In this document: positions 1 through 11,011 of the stretch, one piece after another
How positions within the stretch are numbered: position 1 is the stretch's first letter
Layout: each line of letters begins with the position of its first letter
Source: Epiperipatus broadwayi
Lineage: Eukaryota; Onychophora; Udeonychophora; Euonychophora; Peripatidae
Direction of reading: 5' to 3'
Assembly: GCA_028023455.1 (NCBI GenBank)
Contig: JAQFVV010012396.1
Span: 5,994,085 to 6,058,084 of the forward strand
Length of the DNA: 64,000 bases
Program-made: the position numbers and the translations under genes
Notes under the pieces: generated by a model
Database searches by the model: none
What the model saw: the letters and a program-made list of their open reading frames with translations, nothing else
What the model was told of the DNA's origin: nothing

Positions 1-1376
1 TCTTTAAAATTAACCTATTTTATAGCCAGCTTCCTATATAATCTAAATAATCATATTTTTTGATCCAGTCATGTGAGTGGTCTGTCTTTTTTATTAGTTA
101 TTTGTTTGAATTATTGTTGGTTTTTCACTGGTGAGATGTATACTGTTCTAAATCTGGTGCAGAAAGATCTATAGTTTGGACAAATTCATTGTTTGACAGT
201 GAATTAAAACTAAATCTATCAAGCTGATTCTCTTTCCTATCAAATTTAGAATATACCATCTTTGAGATAAACTACTAGATGTCTTGGTTAAGTTCTTCCT
301 TGATCTTGTATGGTTTTATTATCATTAATTCTGCTTGATGCAGGTTTTGCAGTTAGCTATTCAGCATATCTCATCTTAATCTGATTTGGTGACTCATGTC
401 TCAACTGGTCTCTATGCTTGTGATTATATTATCCAGCAAGGATTTGGATAATTACTGTACATATGACTTTTATGTTCATAACTTTCTGGAGCCCACTCAG
501 TGGTCTCACTGAACATATAGCATAATACATAGATACTTAGCTATGTTTATCAATTTTTCACTTTTCTATTTCATAATACTGGTCAGATCTATGATTAGGT
601 TTATGTTGGCATATTTTCATTTATCTTTTATGATTAAAATTTATGACTTGATATCTATATTCAAGATAGGCTGCCAGATTTTATCTAGTCTGTTTTTCAT
701 TAGCTTGGTCCCTAATTGATTACTATATAAATCTCTTTAACATTTGGACATTTTGAAGAAATCAATGCTCTTGGTTTTCAGATAATATACCTATTTTTAA
801 CTGAGAGTTCCAACTTTTGTGCCCAATAAATTAGATATAACTCTCAGTTTTTTTAAGCCAAACCAAACTGATCCATTTAATTAACATTTGGAATTTAGGG
901 GTCATCATTGATCAATTGAATTACAGTTTTAATGTTTATCTGGGACTTTATTTCCAAAATCTATTTTGTTAATATATTGACTATTTGCTAAATGGTTTTA
1001 GCTATTAATCCAGTTTGATCTAGTTTATAAATAAACATGTCTGAATAGTATTTATTCAAGTTCATTATATCTATAAATAAGTTCACTTTAATCATACCAT
1101 AGTCTAAGTGATTGAATTAGTCCTGATCCATTAGACTGTTCTGTACAATATTTTTTAGGTGTAACTTTTACTTTTGCTCCACTATGAGGTGAATTTGATT
1201 ATTTCCATAATCTGTAATCATTTCATTGTTAACTTGCAGACAATGATTTTTTAAAAATTAAAAATAGTTAGTCCAAATATTTTTGATACAATATCCAGTT
1301 CCATTAATATTCACATGTTATTAATACTAATTCCAGTTTTAAAAACTGATTTCATTTTAACTTTGTATTTTTTAGA
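1..1376. other. AT-rich sequence, unassigned
   Basis: No reading frame or retroelement motif could be recognised on either strand. A short hairpin is visible at about 797-857, where AACTGAGAGTT is followed about 45 bases later by AACTCTCAGTT. The stretch lies left of a minus-strand Penelope-like fragment, so it may hold older repeat remains, but nothing identifies them. Confidence 0.5.
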
Positions 1377-1421
1377 ATGGATTCTCCAATTGTTTCTGCC
1401 TATGTTGCTGTTTCTTGTTTT

Positions 1422-2105
1422 TTAAGCAAGCAAATTCTCTATGCTGCACATGATTGCCATGTCTGCAAACTGTGCATCCATGTGGATCTTTTGGTTATTC
1501 ATGTTACTATTTATTGCATATACAATGAGCTTTTCCAGAAATCTCTTGTAATGCTTTTCCACTTTGTTTATTAGTTTCTCTTTTTCTGGTAAAATCTCAA
1601 ATTTAGCTTCAATATCAGCAATATTTTTTATGTTCAGACACTTCCAAATTCCTATAAACTTCGAACTAAGTTTTAATATGTTGGTGATTAATTCTGGGTA
1701 AGTAATCCTTCCTAAGTTTACCCACTTATCTGCTGTTTTATTTTTGATTATAATACCTGTTTTTTTTGCAAGGAATTTTAATTTGTAGAAATATTTCCCC
1801 TTTAATTTTAATGCTAAAATTCTGCATTTATTTTCAATCTTAGGAGGGGCTTTATAATTTCTCTCCATTTGCTTTTTACAATGCATTTCTTGCCTTAGAC
1901 TTTCTGCTGCAATCTTGAATTATTTTGTGCAACAATACCCCCTTTAAGTTTTTTATTATTTTCTTAGTGATTATATATTCCTGTGTTAATCCAGATGTTA
2001 TAACAATTCAGAAAAACTTTTAAGTGTAGAATTTTTAGAATTTTTAAAAACTTTTAAGTGTAAACATGATTTTAGAAAATTATTCATTCTTACTTGTTTA
2101 ACTGC
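1422..2105 (-). pseudogene. Penelope-like element, 5' part with N-terminal reading frame (minus copy)
   Basis: The minus strand encodes an intact 154-residue frame (1886 to 1422). It contains a stretch reading VNLGRITYPELI followed by ILKLSSKFIG, which fits the N-terminal NLS-x2-LT-x2-E-x2-VL-x-KGxKF signature of Penelope-like elements. The same DNA, with its upstream leader, recurs on the plus strand at about 2690-3190 in diverged form, so the two are inverted copies. The frame ends before the reverse transcriptase domain, so this copy is truncated on its distal side. Function is inferred from family resemblance; the fragment cannot be autonomous. Confidence 0.6.
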
Positions 2106-2164
2106 TATTGACTTGAAAACTTAAAAGCTATCTTGTTAATTATTCTAAATGATATTTAATTCTC

Positions 2165-2650
2165 TTTTCTTTTATTATAGTAATTGTTATAAGCTCATTA
2201 TAATCTAAGTATTAAGAAAATTTAATAGTCAATATTCAAATCTTATACATTTTCACTAACTGCCACAATCATAGTGCTGTTTTGTTTAGCAGTTGAAAAT
2301 TATGCCTATATATGAACTTAATTTATTATATAAAAGGCATTTAAATATTCTATTTTTTTTATAATGGAATGCATGACTCCTTTCTATTAACTGCATTTGG
2401 ATCCTTTGTAGTTGCCCATACCTCCTATTTTCATTTTCTATTGCCTCTTTTAGTACAAACCCTGCTTATATTAGTAAGAGTGAAAGTATGATTCATAGCA
2501 AGCTCATGATAAGAAAAAAAATGGAATTATTATTTGTTGTTTTGTTTAGCTCTGATGAATAAATATGTGTGCTGGATAATTCTTGTAGATCTATTTGCGA
2601 GTCTTTCTTTGTCTTTCAAATTTGTTTAATAAGTTGTTTAGTAGTGGAGG
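2165..2650 (-). pseudogene. Penelope-like element, 3' end fragment (minus copy)
   Basis: Read on the minus strand, this matches the plus-strand DNA at about 4630-5165. That covers the linker after the reverse transcriptase, the remains of the GIY-YIG endonuclease region and the 3' untranslated end (shared blocks include GGATCCAAATGCA and GTCATGCATTCCATTAT). It lies just upstream, in minus-strand sense, of the 5' fragment at 1422-2105. A 3' end joined to a 5' end is the partial tandem, or pseudo-LTR, arrangement known for Penelope-like elements. Internal deletions are visible compared with the plus copy. Confidence 0.55.
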
Positions 2651-2654
2651 TGAT

Positions 2655-5170
2655 CTAGAACAGTTAAACAAGAAAGAATTAATTTTCTAAAATCATGTAC
2701 AGTTAAAAGTTTTCCTGAATTGTTGTAATATCTAGAATAACACAAGAATATATAATCATGAAAAAATAATAAAAAATTTAAAGGTGTACTGTTATGCAAA
2801 ATCATTTAAGATTGCAGCAGACATCTATGGCAAGAAATACATTGTAAAAAGCAAATGGAGAAAAATTATAAAGTCCCACTGAGATTGAAAATAAATGCAG
2901 AATTTTAGTATTAAAATTAAAGGGGAAATATAACAACAAATTAAATTTCCTCACAAAAGAAAACAAGATATTAATCTCAAAAATAAAATGGCAAATAATT
3001 GTCTAAACTTAGTAAGGATAACACCCCAGAATCAATCACCAGCATATTAAAACTTGGCTTGAAGCATGGAAATTATTGCCAATATTGAAATTAAATTTGA
3101 GAATTTACCAGAAAAAGAGAAAGAAATAGATAAAAGGCAGTTGTTACAAGAGGTTCACACATTAAAAGTTAATAAAGAATGATCTCAAACCATAAATGAG
3201 ACAATTGCATGCATTTAGGCTGACAAGGGCAACAAGCTGGTGTTGCTTCATAACAACAAATAATAACAATTATATTCAGGAGTTGAAACTTCAAATCACA
3301 AACTTAAAAATTAAAAATATAAGCAGCATAAAATATGCAAAAGATAAATTTATGTTTACAATTTTGAGAAGATACAATAAAGCATATATATGGGCTGAGT
3401 ATCTTTCAATGTATCCTTCAGCACCCATACCACAATGCATATATGCAAATATTAAATTGTGTTAGGATGGCCATCTTCTTAGATTCATGGTAAATTTTAA
3501 TGGGATACACTACTATAGGCTACAAAGAAAATAGCAAATGCATTGAGGATATTGTTTTTTGTAACTACACAATAAAATCTTCTTTTGAATGCATGTATAA
3601 AATTAAAAAAATAAAAATTAATAAAAACCATTGTTGAGCATCACTGGATATAAAGAACTTTATGATGCCTCAAGACCTTTCTATTAATATAATTCTGGAC
3701 ATGTTGCAGCAAATTAATTAACAATTCACATAAAAAGAATATTATATTGAATGTATTATGATGGATTGATAAGAATGTAGTAGCATCAGGCAATGTGATG
3801 TTTTACAAAATGGAGTATGGATGGCCTATAGGGCTTCCACTAAGTGGAATAATTTGCAGTATCAAGACATTTCTCATAGCTCTTCTCATGAAAATGTGCC
3901 TATTCACATGACCTCTGGGAAATGGTGTTTGTCCCTACCTTTTTGCAATTCTTTTCACCTTCCACACTGTATAGGAAAGTGTGGGGATGTGCTTACAATT
4001 ATTAGTATGTAATAGTACATCATCTAGGGTTTAAGATCATTACTTCAAATAGACAAAATATCCTTAAGTATTTAAATTCTTCTTCTAATGAGATTCACAT
4101 GAGATATGTTGATGATGTTTTTATATGAGCATCTGAAACACTTATCAGTAATACATGCTTGGATCATAAAAACACATCACCTCTATAATAGATCATATAG
4201 AAAGGAAAGATAAAAATCATGGTATTATTTTTTTGGACCTATACTTCATAAAAAACAATCAAAAGATCGATTTCAAAGTGAATCTAAAACCCATTCAAAT
4301 AAGTGGAACTAGTCACCCTAAATCAAGAATTCCTTAGAATACAAACTCGCAGGTTTAAAATGTTTCCTGTACAAAAACATGAATTTATACAAGCATGAGG
4401 TGGGTTGAAAGAACAGTGTTGATGCTTATATCAATGATTCCACAAATCTTGGTTACAATCTAAATACACTAATAAAAACAACAAATTCTACACTAAATTA
4501 AATAAAAACAAAAACAAAATTACACACAATTTGCCAAAGTCATTGATAAGCATGCCATACATCACTAAAATAGCAAAAAAATTAAAGAATATATACACAG
4601 ACACATATAAGATTAGCTTTAGATTGCCTCCACTACTAAGCAACTTGTTAAATAGTTCAAAAGACAAAATATCAAGAGAGCATACTCTTCAAATGATTTA
4701 CAAAATCACATGTGACACCCAATTAAAAGTGAATTGCATGAGAATAGATCTATGAGACTTGTGAGCACATACTTATACAACAAAGCTAAACAAAATGAAT
4801 ACAATTTGATCTTTTTTGACCATGAGCTTGCTATGTGTTATACTTTCAGTCTACTCATGTAAGCATGGTTTGTGATAAAAGAGATGATAAAAATCGAAAA
4901 TATAAGGAGGCATGGGCAATTGCAAAGGATCCAAATGCAATTAATTGAAAGAAGTCATGCATTCCATTATCAAAAAAAGGAATATTTAAATGCCTCATTT
5001 ACATAATAAATCACATCCATATATAAGTACAATTTTTAACTGCTAAACAAAACGACACTATAATTCTGGTATTTATATGCCAAAAGCATGCTTAGTGCAA
5101 TGTAAAAGTTTTGAATATTAAATATTACCTTTTCTTAATGATCAATTATAATGAGTTTATAATAATTATG
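2655..5170 (+). pseudogene. Penelope-like retroelement, near full length but decayed (plus copy)
   Basis: Reading across frameshifts and stops on the plus strand, the expected landmarks appear in order. The N-terminal region lies at about 2690-3190. ADKGNKLVLLHNNK is encoded near 3220-3260. A GLPLSG-type reverse transcriptase motif occurs near 3825-3845. The catalytic box RYVDDVFI is at about 4100-4125. The post-RT linker (4531-4755) contains MPYITKIAKKLKNIY, KDKIS and YKITCDT, as in the region that precedes the GIY-YIG endonuclease. A remnant KYKEAWAIAKDPNAIN is encoded near 4897-4945. Many in-frame stops show it is dead. It runs head-to-head with the minus copies at 1422-2650; the inversion point is near 2652. 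Confidence 0.7.
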
Positions 5171-5174
5171 ATAT

Positions 5175-6905
5175 TTCCTAAAGCTCTAAAGAATATTTGC
5201 AAAACAACTACATCATCTGCAAAATCTAGATGACTTAAATAATTTACTTTTATATCCTTAGCTTTCCATTTTAATTCACAAAATACTTCTTGCAAAACTG
5301 CTGTTAAAAATTTTGGAGATATGGAGTCAGCCTGTTCTATCCCCTTCTTATGTGCTTAGTATCATCATGTAATCTAATTGTTGCTGTTGCATTTTTATAA
5401 ATATTTTTCAGAATATGACAAAACTGATGACAATGTTTTAATGACTGAAAAAATGCTTATAGAATGAAATGCCTTTTTATAATCTACAAATTCAAAGCAT
5501 AATGGCAACTTATATTTATTGGTCCTTTCTATAACTTCTCTCAATATTTAGATATAATCCACTGTACTAAAACTACTTTTAAATCCAGCTTGTTCCTTTA
5601 TTTGGTTAAAATCCAAAGTTTGTTGTAGACCAGTTGTAATTATTTTGGTAAAAAAATTTGTATAGAACTGATAAAATATTGATAAGTTTATAATTTCTAA
5701 TATTTTCTTTATCACTTTTTTAAAATATTAATATTAATACTGCATTCTTCCAATTATCTGGTACATCTTTATTATTTAAACATTTGGGGTATATAACTTT
5801 GCCAAAAAATTTTGTATTTCTTCACCTGTTTATTTTAACATATTTATTATAATTCCATCATTACCTGGAGCTTTCCCCTTCTTCATAAATGTAATTGCAT
5901 GTCTCAATTCTTCATTTAAGATCCTGGGCAATTCAAAAGTTATAGTAGTTGTATGAGATAGTGTTTTTTATTGTTATAGAACTCTTCTACACATTACATT
6001 ATGTCATCTCTCTTTTTAGTAGTTATTTCATCTTTTTTTCTTATTCCAGAAATAAGTTTCTTAGATATGTCAAGATGTTTTAAACTCTTGAGACTTATTT
6101 TCTTCTATAGCTTTCCTTGCTAGTTCATAATTATACTTTATCATTATCAAGTCTTTTTCACACCATTTACAAAATTCAAGATATTCAATCCTTCTTAATG
6201 CATCATTTTTATATATTTTCATATTTAATTATTTTCTTTATAAAATGTCTTGTCTCAGTAGAAATTTTATTGGTCACTTTGCTGCTTTATTTTACAAGCT
6301 ATCTTTGTTACAGTTTTAAAAATGTGTTGGCTATCTTCCTATTGATTTCATTCAAATCTGAATCATGTTCAACATCTGTTAATATTTGAAAACTATTTGC
6401 ATGTTCTAATTTAAATTCACTGGAATGTTTTTGAAGATGAGGAATATCAATTGTCGGTATTGTTTTCTTAATAATTTTTCTTTCTCTAATTAATCAATCT
6501 CATTAATCAATGATCACTGCCTGTATTGAGTTTTTAAAAACATTATAATCTTGAAATAGATATTTTCTGTTAGTCAAATTGTAATCCAATTCTGCAATAT
6601 TTTCATTTGATGTTTCCATGTCCATTTTTGTTTAATATTTTTCTCAAAAAAAGAATTCATAATATAAAGTTTTTCTTTTTCTGAAAACTCCATAAGTCTT
6701 TGACCTCTATCATTTTTATCATCATAGCCAAATTTATCTACAGCACTTTCATCTTCCAATTTTAGTATTAGACTGTCCCATAACAATTTTAATATGCTGT
6801 TTGGTCTGATCAAAAGTCTTTTGTACATCCATATAAAAATCCTCTATTTTATCATCACAATGAGAACTTGTTGGGGCATAAACCTGAATTATCTGCTTAA
6901 TTTAA
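5175..6905 (-). pseudogene. RTE/BovB-like LINE, endonuclease and reverse transcriptase remains
   Basis: On the minus strand, from 6905 leftwards, the frames encode IIQVYAPTSS, then an 84-residue open segment (6828-6574) with FGYDDKNDRGQRLMEF and KWTWKHQ, which fits the apurinic endonuclease of RTE-type LINEs. Further on come ADSISPKFLTAVLQEVF (near 5290-5330) and LDFADDVVVL, the catalytic reverse transcriptase box, near 5215-5240. The frames are broken repeatedly. The sequence stops just past the catalytic box, where the Penelope-like element ends, so the C-terminal half of the reverse transcriptase is missing here. The 5' end of the endonuclease is also missing. Confidence 0.65.
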
Positions 6906-7729
6906 AACTACTGTATTATTTTATTTTTTTAACACTATATTTATATATATTATACTTTATTATGTAATTAGATAATTAGGGATTTAGCCAGGATTTATTT
7001 AAGGGAAAAAATGTATTTAAATTTTTATACTTAGATTGCTTATTCAATACATTTTTAGAATCAATTAAAATACTTTGCACTTTATTTTGTTTTTTTATAT
7101 GTTATGTTGGATAACTATATTTTGAAAAAATCAGACATCTGGTTTGCTCCACTAGATACATTTTTTACATTTTATCAATAATCAATAACGTAGGGGTTCC
7201 ATTATAATCAAGAGAATTGCATTAAATAACATTGTTACCATGAAATTTGTTGAGAATTAAATATTTTGGTATGCAATAATATCTTTTTAAAAATTATGTT
7301 TTTTACTCATTCTGTTTCCTTTAGATTTGGATCATAGTGTATATTATGCATGAATTGTGAGTTTTTAGTCAGAGAAGAAGCATGCTAAAAGATAATATCA
7401 TTGTTAAAAATAGGAAAAGCTATTTAGTAAAATGTATAAAAAGATAATCCACTGTAATAAAAAAGAGAAAATTAATATTATTATTAAAACAGTTTTGTAC
7501 CAGACCGCATCAGAATCAATCCTAGAACCCTACATTCCAGAATCGAACTTTACCACTACTCTAAACTGAATAATACATGTGAACTCTCTAAAATAACATT
7601 GATAAAAACAATTTCATTACACATAGAATTACTGTAATCATGAGGCAATATTTTTAAAACAAGTTTTATTTTTAAATAAATTATTAATAATAATATATTA
7701 CTTTTTGTATAAATTATGATATTTAAATA
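6906..7729. other. AT-rich spacer, no feature seen
   Basis: No reading frame of interest, repeat unit or tRNA-like signal was recognised. Confidence 0.5.
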
Positions 7730-8370
7730 AAAGTGATTGGGAAATCTAAACATTTTCATTTACATATAAATTTTATTAATTATAGCAACAAAAGAGTGTC
7801 AGCCTATTTGTTTTTGTGCAATGGTAGAGTATATATGAAATATATTTCGAGGCTCAAACAATTATCACAAGCCTAAGTAAAGAAGTATTCCTCTTATATT
7901 TGAATAAAAAATATTTACAATCAGAACATGTTTCTAATAATAAAGTGATTTGGAAATCTAAACATTTATGTATAAGTTTTGTTAATCATTGTGAAAAAAT
8001 GGTGTTAACCTACTTGGTTCAACGCAATGATAAAAGTATATATGTAGTATATTTCAAGCTCAAAACTCGGAGAAATCTCACAATAGTCAAGCATTGGTTG
8101 TCGAGTGATCAGCATAGCTGCCTTACAAGCAGTTGTCCCGGGTTCACGGGTTCGCTTCCCAGCCGATGCTTTGATACGTGAAAAAAAATCTCACAATAAG
8201 TCCAGGTAATGAAGTATTATTCTCATCTTTAAATTAAAAATATTTACACTCAAAACATATTTTTAACAATGAAGTGATTCGAAATTGTAAATGTTTTCAT
8301 TTACATATAAATTTTATTAATTGTCTTGGTGATCCCTGTGATAAAGTGTCGTTGTGACCTATACAATCTG
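7730..8370. repeat. Tandem repeat, about 214-bp unit, three copies
   Basis: Three diverged direct units begin with AAAGTGATT or GAAGTGATTC at 7730, 7942 and 8271. They share ordered blocks such as ATCTAAACATTT, TATATTTC and AAATATTTACA. Unit spacing is 212 bp between the first two. It is 329 bp between the second and third, which becomes 216 bp once the SINE and one target-site copy (113 bp) are removed. The third unit is incomplete. Nothing suggests coding. Confidence 0.7.
8086..8185 (+). mobile_element. tRNA-derived SINE with target-site duplication
   Basis: The 100-bp insert has a tRNA shape. GCATTGG near the start can pair with CCGATGC near the end as an acceptor stem, and CTGC/GCAG bracket a seven-base CTTACAA anticodon-like loop. 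GGGTTCGCTTCCC provides the T-arm and a polymerase III B box. It ends in an A-rich tail. A 13-bp direct repeat, AAATCTCACAATA, flanks it at 8073-8085 and 8186-8198, as expected for LINE-driven retrotransposition. A related copy lies at 43958-44037 on the other strand. Almost no sequence beyond the tRNA head is present. Confidence 0.8.
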
Positions 8371-10781
8371 CATATGGCAGCCCTGATTGTATCCATAAAT
8401 TAATGCAATATAAAATTACATTCACATTGATATGACAATAGTTTAAAGTTTGAGTATTTGTAAGAGCTTATGCATTTCTCCCCATGCACTTCATAACTTA
8501 TTTAATTGTGTACAATTCAAATATTATTAAAAATATTTTTATTACAATTATCACATATTGGCAAAGTTAAACTATTTTTTCAATCTACTGTTTCGAAATG
8601 AACAAATCTATCGATCAATGTTGTATAATCGATTCTTTATTAAGAAGACCATTGGATATCTAAATTTTATTGATATAGAAAGATCAAAATCAGAAACGAG
8701 AAATTTAAATATTGCGATTAAAAGATGTATTAGGCATTTCAGTACTAGCTATTACCACTCAATATCTTGGTGAACAGATGCTATAGAAAGACAAAGCCTG
8801 TTGTCATGCCTTCTTTTTAATGGAAAAAAAAACGTATGAAATTCACCATGTTTTAATTTGTTTAAAGATAATTAGAAACAATCGTTAAATCCTTTGAAAG
8901 GAATGCTTTTCTTTAAATCATTTGTACCAATTTTTATTATTATTGAATCGCTTCTCATCTCTCTCATCTCATCCAACATCACTTATTGGTGGCTATCTCA
9001 TTAGCATTAAGAAGCAGCTTTGAATTATGAGATACAAGAATAAAGTGAGCCCTTCCTATCATTAAGACATATTTATATATTTCCTATCCGAAAGCGAGTT
9101 ACTGTATAATAGCAGCATACTATTGCTATTACTGTATAATTACAACAGCTTTTTTTTTCTGCCACTTATTTTGCTCGTTATCTTTATTAAAATATATACT
9201 GTGAATAATTCATTTCGTAAAAAAGATTATTTTGAAAGAGAAGCATTAATATATATATAAAGGGAGAGAATAATTAAATCTAGTTTCACACCTGTGTATT
9301 TTGATAAACATCTGATTAAAAGTTAAAAATACTATAAATTTATTCAACTGTTTAGATAGGTGTAACCTTTCGGTTTTTTTTTTGTTTGTTTTTTTTACAT
9401 GAACTTTCAGCTATTAAATGAAGACAATTGAAAATTTTCATTATAATATTTCCGGCAAAAGATAAGTAGATCAACCTAAAGAAAGCAGATAATCTCAAAT
9501 CACGTTTAATTTTCAAACATTCAAATAGTAAATCATAATTGATGGCTTCTAGTTCAAATAAAAAAATCTAAATATTAATATGCCAAAAATTATGACTAAG
9601 AATTTAAAAAAAAAAAAAATTCAATGCAGATTGATATCGGGTAAGTTTGATAATAATTTAGCTGTCAAATGTTCAAAAATCTTTCTTATAATAATTTTCA
9701 TGGCAATCATCCCAGGAATAGTAAATGAAGTTATTTTAATTACCATTAAATATGTAAATTATCAGTAGCATAGTTATTCCAGAAATCGCGCGCACTTACG
9801 TTAATAATCTCTAGTTTAATAATATATTAGTGAAGTTTTAATCGTTCAGCTAAAGTAAACATAATTTATATTATATAAATTTCGCTTTACTTATATGTAG
9901 AATATATGACCTGAATGTGAAATGAATTAATTTAATGTTTTTGAATCACTTTAAATTCAAGGCTACAGCTGCCATAAATAAATTATTGAAACAAATGCTT
10001 TATTACAGAGCCTAAAACAATTTATGCTAAGAAGGCTCAAAAAACCGTAGCTAAGTTCTTTGCACTTGGATTTCTTGGTTTCTATTTTATTTTTTCAAAA
10101 AGCAATAATTCTAATGATAATAAATTTAAAATGCAAAATTATAGATTTTCAATGTTATAACTAATATATTCACAATTAAAAGATAACACTTCAAATAATA
10201 TTATTACACACGAAGATCTCAATGATCGTGTTCTGACTGCTATTACCATCAAACAATAATCTTTGCCCATTAATTAATGGTAGTTTCCATTATATTTTAA
10301 TATAAAAACTAAATGAAATATATTAATAATCTCTAGTATTTAGAATTATACATAAAATTATAAATTTGTTATTTAACATTAACCATATTATTAAAAACCG
10401 ATAAACTTTTTTTTCAAGGATTTAAATCAAATTTAATTAAAACTTTGGGGTGAAAGGGGCAGAAGAAGAAAAAACTACAGGTACTTCAAATTCATAATGA
10501 TATTTCATTGATTTTGTATTAAATGTAACATTTTTAAATTTAATTGTATTGAATCTTGATGAATTCTGTTGCTGAATTAGTGATGGGGGTGTAAGTTTAT
10601 TTAGAATTACTTATTTTATGAACAGTTATTTTGGTGATTAAGTTACATTCAAGCACCACAGTGCAAGTAAAATACACAAAATCCCATTTAATTTGACAGA
10701 TTGAAATTTGTAAAATGCAACTTTCATTAATTAATAACCAATAGGAACTTTTAGTTTTCCAGGTATGCATTCTTACAACCT
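8371..10781. other. AT-rich spacer, no gene seen
   Basis: No recognisable coding or RNA signal. Short open frames at 8558-8773 and 9580-9768 show no motif and are no longer than expected by chance. Confidence 0.5.
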
Positions 10782-11011
10782 ATGGTAGTTGAATGTTTTA
10801 AAGAAAATCTCATTCAAGTAAAATTTTTAAAGAAACCAAAGATTAGAACTACATTTTTCTTTCATATCTAATTTAACACACCATATATTTTATAAGATGG
10901 TAGTTGAATGTTTTAAAGAAAATCTCATTCAAGTAAAATTTTTAAAGAAACCAAAGATTAGAACTACATTTTTCTTTCATATCTAATTTAACACACCATA
11001 TATTTTATAAG
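10782..11011. repeat. Perfect 115-bp tandem duplication
   Basis: The segment starting ATGGTAGTTGAATG at 10782 is repeated from 10897 with no base difference seen through to TATTTTATAAG at 11011. Identity in otherwise decayed DNA implies a recent slippage or unequal-exchange event, or an assembly duplication. Confidence 0.9.

Noticed and set aside
1377-1574. Plus-strand 65-codon frame
   Set aside because: It is antisense to the Penelope N-terminal frame that has a matching inverted copy.
6117-6389. Plus-strand 90-codon hydrophobic frame
   Set aside because: It lies antisense to the RTE-like LINE; the hydrophobicity comes from T-rich DNA.
8086-8185. Functional tRNA gene
   Set aside because: The T-stem is broken, extra bases occur in the variable region, and an A tail and target-site duplication are present, so it is a retroposed copy.
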